From contig JAEEXW010000038.1 of assembly GCA_016287995.1 (NCBI GenBank), forward strand, positions 1-12,988: 12,988 nucleotides of DNA. The letters are read 5' to 3'. Under the pieces are notes generated by a model that was not told the origin of the DNA, searched no databases, and was given only the letters and a program-made list of their open reading frames with translations. This DNA comes from Bacteroidales bacterium (GTDB lineage: Bacteria > Bacteroidota > Bacteroidia > Bacteroidales > UBA3824). Numbering within the stretch: the first letter of the stretch is position 1; every line of letters starts with the position of its first letter. The translations under genes were made by a program, and so were the position numbers. Shown here piece after piece: positions 7,001 through 12,988 of this stretch.

Positions 7001-8262
7001 TTGGAGTCAATTTCTGAAATATAACTTACCGAATTGTGCGAAAGTCCGTCTTTTACGGTAAAATGTTGAAAAACGTTGGAATTTTTTTCTTTCAAGTTAA
7101 GACCGCCTTCGATAACTCCGACCCAAAGATTTTCGTCTTTGTCCATAAAAACGGAATTGACGCAACCTTTTGAAATTGAGTTTTTGTCATTAGGAGAGTG
7201 TTGATAATTTTTGACGGAGAGTATCGGTTTTATCATTTTGTTGAGACCGCCGCGCTCTGTACCTATCCACAGGATTTTGTCATCGCAGAGTATCGTGTTA
7301 ACAAAATCGCAGTTAAGCGACTTAAAATCTGTTTCTTGGTCGGTTTGACAGATGTGCTTGAAACCGTCAATAAGCGGGTCGTAAAAGTTTAAGCCTTTGA
7401 GCGTTGCAGCAATCAAAACACCGTCTTTTGAAACTTTCAAATCGGAAATCAAGTTTTGGCTCAGGGAATAAGGTTCACTTTCTAAATGAGTGTAAGTTTT
7501 CAGTTTTTCGCTTGAAGGGTCAAATCTTACAAGCCCATCATCGGTGCCAATCCATAGTTCGTTTTCTTTTTTGACCATACATTTTATATTAGTGCAGTCA
7601 AGTTTTAAGAGGTTTGAAAACGGTACGGCAACAAGTTCGCCTCTGTCGGTAACGGTGATTTTTGAAACAACGTTACCGATTCCCGCAAGCATTTGAGAAT
7701 CAAATTCATAAATTGATGTTATCGGGACTGAGACTTTTGTATCTTTGCGCAAAGTGCTTACTCTTACGATATTACCTTCGCTGTCAAAATCAAATTTTAT
7801 TATGGAGGTGTAAGTTGAAGCCCAAATGTTGCCGCCTGAGTCTTTTAGCAGTTTTATTGTCGGCGTATTGAAAATATTTGATAACGTATCGTCTTCTTTT
7901 AGGACTGGACTTTTTTTGTAATTTTTAAGTTCCATAATATCAATACCGCTTTCGGAGGCAATCCAAAGCCTGTGGAAATTGTCTTCAACAACGTCCATTA
8001 TGAAATTGCTTTTTAACGGGTATGCGCTTCGGTTGTTAAAAGCCGTAAAAGTGTAGCCGTCATAGCGCAAAAGTCCTCCGCCGACGGTAGAAATCCATAA
8101 AAAACCTCGGCTGTCTTTGTATATTCCGTCCGTGAAATTATTTGTGAGCCCGTTATTGACAGTGATATACGAAACCAAATAATTTTCGGCAAAATTATCT
8201 TGTGCTTTTACAACCGCTGTTAAAGAAAATAGCAATAATAGCGGTAAAAAAAAATTTTTCAA
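4048..8262 (-). CDS. Hybrid two-component system (HTCS) sensor-regulator
   Basis: 1404 residues: a one-protein sensor kinase and transcription factor of the type that, in gut Bacteroidota, senses periplasmic oligosaccharides and controls polysaccharide utilisation loci. Order: signal peptide (1-20, cut after VKA); two seven-bladed Reg_prop propellers (about 30-675), whose 14 blade motifs such as LWIGT-x-x-GL start near residues 54, 99, 146, 191, 236, 283, 331, 379, 423, 476, 520, 572, 614 and 660; Y_Y_Y domain (about 725-795); membrane helix (about 803-822); coiled coil (825-885); HisKA with ITHEFRTPL and phospho-acceptor His897; HATPase with N-box NLVSNAL (1009-1015), DQGKG (1043-1047) and GTGIGL (1076-1081); receiver with Asp1201 and Lys1253; AraC domain (about 1300-1400) ending GFNDPKYFTRCFTKHFGVTPS. 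The frame has no upstream ATG or GTG before an in-frame stop, and TTG at 8262 places the signal peptide correctly. All catalytic residues are present. No susC/susD pair is visible, so the ligand is unknown. Confidence 0.97.
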   Translation of the reverse strand: MKNFFLPLLLLFSLTAVVKAQDNFAENYLVSYITVNNGLTNNFTDGIYKDSRGFLWISTVGGGLLRYDGYTFTAFNNRSAYPLKSNFIMDVVEDNFHRLWIASESGIDIMELKNYKKSPVLKEDDTLSNIFNTPTIKLLKDSGGNIWASTYTSIIKFDFDSEGNIVRVSTLRKDTKVSVPITSIYEFDSQMLAGIGNVVSKITVTDRGELVAVPFSNLLKLDCTNIKCMVKKENELWIGTDDGLVRFDPSSEKLKTYTHLESEPYSLSQNLISDLKVSKDGVLIAATLKGLNFYDPLIDGFKHICQTDQETDFKSLNCDFVNTILCDDKILWIGTERGGLNKMIKPILSVKNYQHSPNDKNSISKGCVNSVFMDKDENLWVGVIEGGLNLKEKNSNVFQHFTVKDGLSHNSVSYISEIDSNTLLLGTWGHGLTIFDKKQKRGIKTIDPETLEENLTHGINIHFTGVAIKDTINNGFWIGSTGGLFFFNHLTGEFTDFFPKDIRRRIAGCLGATITKDGRLLIGTTAGLMIIDLHTVRSKILNYSMKSPEPYNHETDFLKKITYITQASNGAIYFGTDGYGIVKYEDRKYTFITTDNALANDIVCLIAQDDNGLIWAATTNGLSCYSPNSQRINNYYKHEGLCDNQFFWNGSFKNPFNNHIFFGSMHGLIEIDPERYNHTPTFNKVFLTGLKVNDNYVLEGDGEYLKSDITTASDIYIHEKDNTILFEFSALDYHWPEAIVYQYKLEGYDNDWKTDKRHRRAALYSNLTPGTYTFCVRCATGQGDFSQPTRVKLHVARYFYKQWWFMVLVSIVILMLINLFIRWRVETLKRQKAQLENEVNKRTSALESKSEELSRQNEILFSQNEEISRQKNQMEKMTRKIQELTVDKLAFFTNITHEFRTPLTLIIGPIERALKLSTNPKVIEQLNFVHNNSKHLLSLVNQLMDFRKVETGNMPISLQPGNFSSFVDDVLLPFKALAAENKITINNFQHLKNPFIMFDREAMTKILTNLVSNALKFSPPDTSVNVYAAALEKAQKVYISVSDQGKGIIKEDIEKIFNSFYQSKNQEDINADFQQGTGIGLYVCKRLANLLGGDIFAKNNRKKGASFRMTIPLSLIQTEEIAPASGIIEGISVNEYDDEIDDSLPEDFSYRLSVLVVEDNAEMRHYIRSILSDTYTVVEASDGKNALQVLKTQTVDLILSDLMMPEMNGLQLAKVVKADINISHIPIIILTAKTSRDSQLESFRSGVDDYVTKPFDEAVLKAKILSLIENRKKYRERFKSDMDIESLNISEDSADKKLLDKAMKIVKEKYKDSGFDITELSESLSITKSVLNKKLQALTKQSANQFIRNYRLKIAHDLIIKNKITHNMNISEIAWEVGFNDPKYFTRCFTKHFGVTPSSVGEEK

Positions 8263-8298
8263 GGTGAAATTCTTTTTATATTTTTATTTTTTTGGCTA

Positions 8299-8329
8299 CA
8301 AATTTATGAAAAAAATTCTGTTTTACAAA
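8299..8329 (-). promoter_or_regulatory. Bacteroidota-type promoter for the HTCS gene
   Basis: On the minus strand TTTG (8329-8326), a 19-nt spacer and TAAATTTG (8306-8299) match the consensus with optimal spacing, about 36 nt upstream of the TTG start codon. This supports translation starting near 8262. Confidence 0.7.
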
Positions 8330-8340
8330 TTTTTTTGTAA
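8323..8340. repeat. Inverted repeat TTACAAA-TTTT-TTTGTAA in the divergent intergenic region
   Basis: A perfect 7-bp inverted repeat with a 4-nt spacer, located between the divergent HTCS and SGNH hydrolase genes. Its left arm contains the -33 element of the HTCS promoter. It could be an operator acting on one or both genes, or a by-product of A/T-rich promoter sequence. Confidence 0.4.
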
Positions 8341-8345
8341 TTTCG
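8338..8345 (+). promoter_or_regulatory. Weak -7-like element for the SGNH hydrolase gene
   Basis: TAATTTCG is one mismatch from TAnnTTTG and lies 24 nt before the SGNH ATG. No good -33 TTTG is found at 19-20 nt upstream; the nearest resemblance, TCTG, is at 17 nt. The gene may therefore depend on an activator or use another start. Confidence 0.25.
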
Positions 8346-8369
8346 GGCGTTAAAAAAAATTACAGAGAT

Positions 8370-9047
8370 ATGAAAAAATTTTTGACTTTATTATTGCCTG
8401 CGTGCTTAATTTTTCAGACGCTTTCGGCTCAAACTAAACAGAGAATTTCGGTTCTTGGTGATTCTTATTCGACATTTGAAGGCTACATTCCCGAAGGTAA
8501 CGAGCCTTGGTATTTTCAAAAAATTGACACTTCGCGTTCAGATGTCCTGAGTGTCCGTCAGACCTGGTGGTGGCAACTTATCAAAGACGGCGGTTATCTT
8601 TTGGAAAAAAACGAATCTTATAGCGGTGCAACAATTTCTTACACTGGTTATAATGATGATGACTATTCACCGCGCTCTTTTATAACACGTTTGCCAAGGG
8701 TTGGAAGTCCAGACATTCTGCTGATTTTCGGCTGTACTAACGATAGTTGGGCAGGTGTTAAAACGGGAGAGTATCAATATTCGGATTTTAAGCGCGGCGA
8801 CCTTTATTTTTATCGTCCTGCTCTTGCAAAACTTTTGGAAGATGCACTTTCAAGATTGCCTAATGTTGACATTTATTTTATTATTAACAGCGAACTCAGA
8901 AGCGACATAGTGGAGTCCACTGTTTCAATTTGCAAACATTACGGCATAAAATATATTCAACTTGAAAACATCGAAAAGCGTTGGGGACACCCTACTGCCA
9001 AAGGCATGAAAGCAATCGCAACACAAGTAGCAAAAGCGATAAAGTAA
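8370..9047 (+). CDS. Secreted SGNH/GDSL-type hydrolase
   Basis: 225 residues with a signal peptide (1-20, cut at SA-Q), so it is probably periplasmic or exported. Family motifs are visible: block I VLGDSYS with nucleophile Ser32, block III GCTND with Asn124, and block V GHPTAKG with His207. SGNH enzymes act as esterases or lipases, often on acetylated sugars or acyl groups; the substrate is unknown. The usual Asp three residues before the catalytic His is replaced by Arg204, while Glu202 lies five residues before it, so the triad may use a different acid or a Ser-His dyad. Segments such as VRQTWWWQLI, SYSGATIS and PRSFITR resemble a Bacteroides SGNH subfamily I recognise. The gene is divergent from the HTCS gene and may be under its control, but only proximity supports this. 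Confidence 0.88.
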   Translation: MKKFLTLLLPACLIFQTLSAQTKQRISVLGDSYSTFEGYIPEGNEPWYFQKIDTSRSDVLSVRQTWWWQLIKDGGYLLEKNESYSGATISYTGYNDDDYSPRSFITRLPRVGSPDILLIFGCTNDSWAGVKTGEYQYSDFKRGDLYFYRPALAKLLEDALSRLPNVDIYFIINSELRSDIVESTVSICKHYGIKYIQLENIEKRWGHPTAKGMKAIATQVAKAIK

Positions 9048-9079
9048 AAAAAATTTTTTTTTGTTTGAAAAAAAGATTT

Positions 9080-9087
9080 TATATTTG
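9080..9087 (+). promoter_or_regulatory. Probable -7 element of the phoH-helicase promoter
   Basis: TATATTTG fits TAnnTTTG and lies 38 nt before the PhoH ATG. The nearest TTTG upstream (9060-9063) is only 16 nt away, shorter than the 19-20 nt seen at the other promoters here, so the -33 match is weak. No GC-rich terminator separates it from the SGNH gene; that gap holds only A8 and T9 runs at 9046-9062. Confidence 0.5.
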
Positions 9088-9124
9088 AGACTTGAAGTTT
9101 TCAACCTTAAAATCTTAATGAATT

Positions 9125-10456
9125 ATGAGTGCAAACAAAAAAACATTTGTGCTTGATACTAACGTTATCTTGCACGATTTCAGGAGTATATACAATTTTG
9201 AGGAGAATGATTTGATTGTTCCTATTGTTGTTTTGGAAGAGTTGGACAAGTTCAAAAAAGGCAACGATACAATCAATCTCAACGCCCGCGAGTTTATGAG
9301 AACACTCGATTCCCTTACCGAAAATTATACCGATATGAGTAAGGGAATACCTCTTGGAGAGGGCAGGGGACAACTTTTTATTACCAGCGGCAAATCATTT
9401 TCAAAGGAAATGCAACTTTCGTTTTCCGAACCGATTCCTGACCACAAGATTCTTGCAGTGGCGGTTTGGGAAAAAGCAACTTATCCCGACAAAAATGTTA
9501 TTCTTGTCTCTCAGGACATCAACCTTAGAATGAAATCCCGTGCCTTAGGCATTGAGGCTCAGGACTATAAAACCGGCAAGGTAGAAAACACCGAGAGACT
9601 TTTTCAAGGTGTAAGGCTTATAGAAGAGCCTTCGGGCGAAATTGTTTCAAAAATTTACCGTGACGGTTCTGTGGATTTGGCTCAGAGTGGTATTCAGGCT
9701 GAACTCTCGCCTAACGAGTATTTTCTTCTCGGTGACGAAAAGACCAACGCGATGTGCTTTTTCAGCAAGCAGGACAACAAAATCTGTAAAGTTGTAAAGC
9801 ATCGTTTAAGCGGTATAATGCCCAGAAATGCCGAGCAGTCTTTTGTGTTTGACGCTCTTATGCGTCCGGAAATTACGCTTGTTACCATAACGGGAAAAGC
9901 CGGTACGGGAAAAACACTTTTGGCACTTGCAGCGGCTTTGGAGCAAGAAAAACAGTTTATGCAGATTTTTCTTTCGCGACCGATTGTCCCTCTTGGAAAC
10001 AAGGATTTAGGCTATCTTCCGGGCAACGAAAAGCAAAAAATCAATCCTTATATGCAGCCGCTTTTCGATAACCTCAACGTCATAAAAACTACTCTTGGTC
10101 TTAATTCCAAAAATTCCCAAAACATTGACAAAATGGTGAAAGAGGAAAAACTTTTGGTTTCGCCTTTGGCATACATTAGAGGTCGTAGTCTCAACAGTTC
10201 GTTTTTTATTGTTGACGAAGCGCAAAACCTTACTCCTCACGAAGTTAAGACCATCATAACAAGGGCGGGGGACGGCACGAAAATTGTCTTTACTGGCGAT
10301 GTTGAGCAGATTGACTCACCGTTTTTGGATTTGCGCTCCAACGGTCTTTCTTATCTTGCCGATAAGATGAAAGGACAGGATTTTTTCGCGCATATCAACC
10401 TTGTTCACGGCGAAAGAAGCCGTATGGCGGATATTGCAAGTAAAATTTTGGATTAA
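9125..10456 (+). CDS. PIN-PhoH family protein (PhoH2-like RNA helicase/nuclease)
   Basis: 443 residues. An N-terminal PIN nuclease domain (about 5-150) has the expected acidic residues: Asp11 (VLDTN), Glu38/Glu39 (LEEL), Asp106 (PDHKIL) and Asp131 (SQDINLR). A linker of about 90 residues is followed by the PhoH ATPase domain (about 235-443). This carries Walker A GKAGTGKT (257-264), Walker B FIVDEAQN (361-368), the TGD motif (390-392) and the closing GERSRMADIASKIL. In PhoH2 proteins the two domains unwind and cut RNA; both active sites look intact here. The ATG at 9125 leaves the PIN strand at the normal distance from the N-terminus. The helicase gene follows after 3 nt, so the two are almost certainly co-transcribed. 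The family is often annotated as phosphate-starvation protein PhoH, but nothing here indicates phosphate control. Confidence 0.95.
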   Translation: MSANKKTFVLDTNVILHDFRSIYNFEENDLIVPIVVLEELDKFKKGNDTINLNAREFMRTLDSLTENYTDMSKGIPLGEGRGQLFITSGKSFSKEMQLSFSEPIPDHKILAVAVWEKATYPDKNVILVSQDINLRMKSRALGIEAQDYKTGKVENTERLFQGVRLIEEPSGEIVSKIYRDGSVDLAQSGIQAELSPNEYFLLGDEKTNAMCFFSKQDNKICKVVKHRLSGIMPRNAEQSFVFDALMRPEITLVTITGKAGTGKTLLALAAALEQEKQFMQIFLSRPIVPLGNKDLGYLPGNEKQKINPYMQPLFDNLNVIKTTLGLNSKNSQNIDKMVKEEKLLVSPLAYIRGRSLNSSFFIVDEAQNLTPHEVKTIITRAGDGTKIVFTGDVEQIDSPFLDLRSNGLSYLADKMKGQDFFAHINLVHGERSRMADIASKILD

Positions 10457-10459
10457 AAA

Positions 10460-12859
10460 ATGGGCGGTTTCAAGTTAAACGAAAGATTAGAATTAGCGTT
10501 CAATTACCTTTTTTATACAGGCAGAAATGTTTTTCTGACCGGCAAGGCGGGTACCGGTAAAACTACTTTTTTGAAAGAGTTGAAGCGGCAATCGCCTAAA
10601 CGTATGGTTGTTACTTCGCCGACGGGTGTTGCGGCTGTTAATGCAGGCGGAGTAACTCTCCATTCGTTTTTTCAATTACCTTTTGGACCGCAGATTCCGG
10701 GAATGTCGCGGAAGGAAAGCCGTAAATTCAATTTTCAGAAAATGAAAATCGACATTATCCGCTCTTTGGAATTGCTTGTCATTGATGAGATTTCTATGGT
10801 CAGGGCCGACCTTTTAGATTCTGTTGACATGGTTTTGAGACGTTACAGAAACAGCGACAAACCTTTTGGCGGGGTTCAAATGCTTTTAATCGGCGATATG
10901 CAGCAACTCTCGCCTGTTGTAACGCCGGAAGATGCGGAAATCTTGCGACCGTATTACGATACGTTTTATTTTTTCGGGTCAAAGGCTTGGCAACAAACGA
11001 ATTATGTTTGCATAGAACTTAACGAAGTTTTCCGTCAGACAGACGGAACGTTTATTTCTATCTTGAACGAAATCCGCGATTCAAAGGCAAGTCAAACTAC
11101 GATTGAAAAACTTAACGCCCAATATCGTCCCGGTTTTAAGCCGCCGGAGGGAGATGACATCGTAACACTTGTTACTACTAATAATCAAGCGGATAGAATT
11201 AATCAAACGCATCTTTTGGCACTTGATACGCCTATACAAACTTTTACGGCGGAGGTTGAGGGCGACTTTCCTGAGTCTGCTTATCCCGTGGAAAAAAAAC
11301 TAACTTTGAAAAAAGATTCCGTTGTAATGTTTTTAAAAAACGACCCGTCGCAGGCAAAAGCCTTTTATAACGGCAAAATCGGCAGAATTACCGGCTTTGA
11401 AGACGGCGCGGTAAAGGTAAAATGTAAGGGCGACGATTTTGAAATCACCGTCAATCCGTTGGCTTGGGAAAATATGAAATATTCCGTTGACGAAAAAACA
11501 AAAGAAATCACGGAAGAGGTTGCGGGGGTTTTTAAACAGATTCCTTTGAAAACGGCTTGGGCTGTTACCATTCACAAAAGTCAGGGGTTAACTTTTGACA
11601 AAGTGATGATTGACGCTTCTAATAGTTTTGCGCACGGACAAGTTTATGTTGCCTTATCAAGGTGTAGAACGTTGGAAGGTCTGATATTGTTGAAACCGTT
11701 GGCAATCAGGGATTTGATATACGATGCAACGGTTAATTCTTTTTCGAGAACCGTTGAGCAGAAAACGCCCGACAACACGCTATTAATTCGCGACAAAAGG
11801 GATTATTTTTTTGACACGGTAGGCGATTTGTTTGATTTTATGCCGCTTTTTAACGCATTAAAAGCACTTCAACGGCAATTGGATATGGCGGGTGGCTCGG
11901 TTTTTGGTAATTACAAAACTATAAAAGGTTTGGATTCTCTGGTTTATGAAAATTTTGTCGTTGTCTCAGAAAAGTTTTTGAGGTTTATCCGTTCAAAATA
12001 CGCACTATCTGAAAACATCGACCAAGATGAAACCCTTTTATCAAGAATCCGCAATGGTTGTTTGTATTATTTGGACAAATGTAAAACGTTGTTGGACAGC
12101 GGAATAGAAAGTTACGATTTTGTCTCAGACGACAAAACAAAATTGGAAAAAATTGCTGAGGCAACTCAAAACATGCTTTTTATTTACAATTTCAAAAAAG
12201 CGGTTTTGGACTTTTGCAAAGACGAGTTTTCTGTAACTTCGTATTATTCTCAAAAGGCGAAACTTTCGATGCCTGACGGTTTGAAAAATGTTAAAAAAGC
12301 CGTCGCACCGAAAGAAAAAGGTTCAAAACATTTTTCCGCGCTTGTTAAGTGGAGAGAACAAGTTGCTGATAATTACAATGTTGAAGAAAGAGAAATCATT
12401 TCAACAAAAACGCTTCAAGAGATTGCTAACAAAAAACCGCATACGACGGCTGCTCTGCTTGCGATAAAAGGTATGGGCGGCAAGGCAAAAAAATATGCGA
12501 AAGACATTTTGACGGTTTTGAAAAATTCGGGAGAAGACATTCCGCAAAAGGAACTCGAAGATGCTGAATACGAAAGTCTGTCAACACAGGAAAAAACTTT
12601 GAGGCTCTATCTTAACGGCAGGAGTGTTCAGAGGATTTCTCAGGACAGAAAAATCTCCGTTGAAACGGTTTTGGGTCATTTGGCAAAATACGTTGTAAGC
12701 GGTGAGGTTTCAGCCGAAAGCCTTATTTCGGCTGAGCGTTTGGAAGAACTTGCGGGCTTTATCCGCAAATATCCTAATCTTACCGACAAGGAAATCGTCA
12801 GCGGAAATAAATTCTCTTACGGTGAAATAAAAATCGCAAGGGCTTATTTGGAACAATAG
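10460..12859 (+). CDS. Pif1-like superfamily 1B helicase with C-terminal HRDC-like and HTH regions
   Basis: 799 residues. The first 415 or so form an SF1B DNA helicase core. Visible motifs: Walker A GKAGTGKTT (28-36), TSPTGVAA (52-59), Walker B VIDEISM (107-113), GDMQQLSP (145-152), NEVFRQ (188-193), TIHKSQGLTFD (370-380) and VYVALSRCRTLEG (395-407). The last two are typical of the UvrD_C_2 part of Pif1/RecD-like helicases. A long middle region (420-620) has no motif I recognise. Residues about 622-690 resemble an HRDC domain (LVKWREQVADNYNV, then LLAIKGMGGKAKKYA). Residues about 705-799 resemble the HTH_40 domain found at the C-terminus of RecQ-like and related helicases. Likely substrates are DNA structures such as forks, R-loops or G-quadruplexes, by analogy with Pif1. 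It is translated 3 nt after PhoH, implying a shared operon. The architecture is common in Bacteroidota, where it is usually annotated only as helicase. Confidence 0.93.
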   Translation: MGGFKLNERLELAFNYLFYTGRNVFLTGKAGTGKTTFLKELKRQSPKRMVVTSPTGVAAVNAGGVTLHSFFQLPFGPQIPGMSRKESRKFNFQKMKIDIIRSLELLVIDEISMVRADLLDSVDMVLRRYRNSDKPFGGVQMLLIGDMQQLSPVVTPEDAEILRPYYDTFYFFGSKAWQQTNYVCIELNEVFRQTDGTFISILNEIRDSKASQTTIEKLNAQYRPGFKPPEGDDIVTLVTTNNQADRINQTHLLALDTPIQTFTAEVEGDFPESAYPVEKKLTLKKDSVVMFLKNDPSQAKAFYNGKIGRITGFEDGAVKVKCKGDDFEITVNPLAWENMKYSVDEKTKEITEEVAGVFKQIPLKTAWAVTIHKSQGLTFDKVMIDASNSFAHGQVYVALSRCRTLEGLILLKPLAIRDLIYDATVNSFSRTVEQKTPDNTLLIRDKRDYFFDTVGDLFDFMPLFNALKALQRQLDMAGGSVFGNYKTIKGLDSLVYENFVVVSEKFLRFIRSKYALSENIDQDETLLSRIRNGCLYYLDKCKTLLDSGIESYDFVSDDKTKLEKIAEATQNMLFIYNFKKAVLDFCKDEFSVTSYYSQKAKLSMPDGLKNVKKAVAPKEKGSKHFSALVKWREQVADNYNVEEREIISTKTLQEIANKKPHTTAALLAIKGMGGKAKKYAKDILTVLKNSGEDIPQKELEDAEYESLSTQEKTLRLYLNGRSVQRISQDRKISVETVLGHLAKYVVSGEVSAESLISAERLEELAGFIRKYPNLTDKEIVSGNKFSYGEIKIARAYLEQ

Positions 12860-12888
12860 TTTATATGTGCAACTTGATGAACGGGTAA

Positions 12889-12913
12889 TTTTTTTGCTGT
12901 TTTAACAAAAAAA
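12889..12913. repeat. A/T-rich inverted repeat downstream of the helicase gene
   Basis: TTTTTTTG (12889-12896) and CAAAAAAA (12906-12913) form 8-bp arms around a 9-nt loop that also contains GTT/AAC. The stem is almost entirely A-T. It could weakly mark the end of the helicase transcript, but it overlaps the -33 element of the next gene's promoter, so chance is also plausible. Confidence 0.25.
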
Positions 12914-12924
12914 GATTATTTTTG
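12893..12924 (+). promoter_or_regulatory. Bacteroidota-type promoter for the gene at the right edge
   Basis: TTTG (12893-12896), a 20-nt spacer and TATTTTTG (12917-12924) match the TTTG / TAnnTTTG consensus. The inferred transcription start near 12931 lies about 23 nt before the ATG at 12954. Confidence 0.7.
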
Positions 12925-12953
12925 CGGCGAAACTTTTTAGTCTGAAAAATATT

Positions 12954-12988
12954 ATGTCAAAATATTTCAACCCATATACTGATTTTGG
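12954..12988 (+). CDS. Start of a probable Rpn / PD-(D/E)XK nuclease family transposase (partial)
   Basis: Only 35 nt are visible, encoding MSKYFNPYTDFG before the window ends. The run of a short basic start followed by NPYTDFG is the conserved opening of Rpn-family recombination-promoting nucleases (PDDEXK_2, usually continuing FKxLFG). These are about 300 residues long, often present in many copies in Bacteroidota genomes, and act as DNA nucleases linked to recombination. A consensus promoter just upstream supports a real gene start. The assignment rests on 12 residues and is therefore tentative. Confidence 0.68.
   Translation, partial: MSKYFNPYTDF

Noticed and set aside
4048..9047. HTCS plus SGNH hydrolase as a full polysaccharide utilisation locus
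   Set aside because: No susC/susD homologues, glycoside hydrolases or sulfatases are present in the window.
9046..9062. A8/T9 run after the SGNH stop as an intrinsic terminator
   Set aside because: No GC stem is present; A/T runs are common in the intergenic DNA here.
9118..9120. ATG seven bases upstream of the PhoH start
   Set aside because: It is out of frame with the PIN-PhoH coding sequence and is not needed for a complete PIN domain.
1..12988. tRNA, rRNA, CRISPR array, prophage, toxin-antitoxin or complete insertion sequence
   Set aside because: No cloverleaf, repeat-spacer pattern, phage structural gene, toxin-antitoxin pair or transposase with terminal repeats was seen. The PIN domain here is part of a PhoH fusion, not a VapC toxin.

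Overview
The window looks like chromosomal DNA from a member of the Bacteroidota, most likely the Bacteroidales. The support is: a hybrid two-component system (HTCS) regulator with an AraC output domain; a Rho factor with a long proline/glutamine-rich insertion; a protein with a type IX secretion (T9SS) C-terminal sorting domain; kdsB, which implies a Gram-negative lipopolysaccharide envelope; and several promoters of the Bacteroidota type (TTTG, 19-20 nt, TAnnTTTG). The DNA is AT-rich, with A/T homopolymer runs between genes. No species can be assigned from the sequence alone.

Left part (1-3958, all minus strand). In transcription order these are kdsB (CMP-Kdo synthesis), a tiny exported protein that is little more than a T9SS sorting domain, and rho. 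After rho come a membrane-anchored BspA-like leucine-rich repeat protein and the first 52 codons of a DUF1846/UPF0371 protein. The last two overlap by 4 bp (ATGA). The BspA-like gene begins 8 nt after rho ends, so rho, the BspA-like gene and the DUF1846 gene probably share the strong promoter upstream of rho. kdsB has its own promoter, which may also supply the small T9SS gene.

Middle (4048-8262, minus). One very large HTCS gene encodes signal peptide, two seven-bladed Reg_prop propellers, Y_Y_Y domain, membrane helix, histidine kinase, receiver and AraC DNA-binding domain. It appears to start at TTG. No susC/susD genes or glycoside hydrolases are visible nearby, so its sugar target is unknown. 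The 107-bp region to its right separates it from a divergent secreted SGNH hydrolase and carries the HTCS promoter and a 7-bp inverted repeat.

Right part (8370-12988, plus). The SGNH hydrolase is followed by a PIN-PhoH ATPase/nuclease and, 3 nt later, a Pif1-like helicase with C-terminal HRDC-like and helix-turn-helix regions. These last two form a probable nucleic-acid-processing operon. At the right edge a new gene starts behind a consensus promoter. Its first 12 residues resemble the conserved N-terminus of the Rpn / PD-(D/E)XK nuclease-transposase family.

No rRNA, tRNA, CRISPR array or complete insertion sequence was found, and no gene-free stretch exceeds 300 bases. Most of the window is conserved core or common Bacteroidota content. 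The less ordinary items are the cargo-less T9SS protein, the rho-BspA-DUF1846 gene cluster, the rho leader hairpin and the HTCS without a visible target locus.
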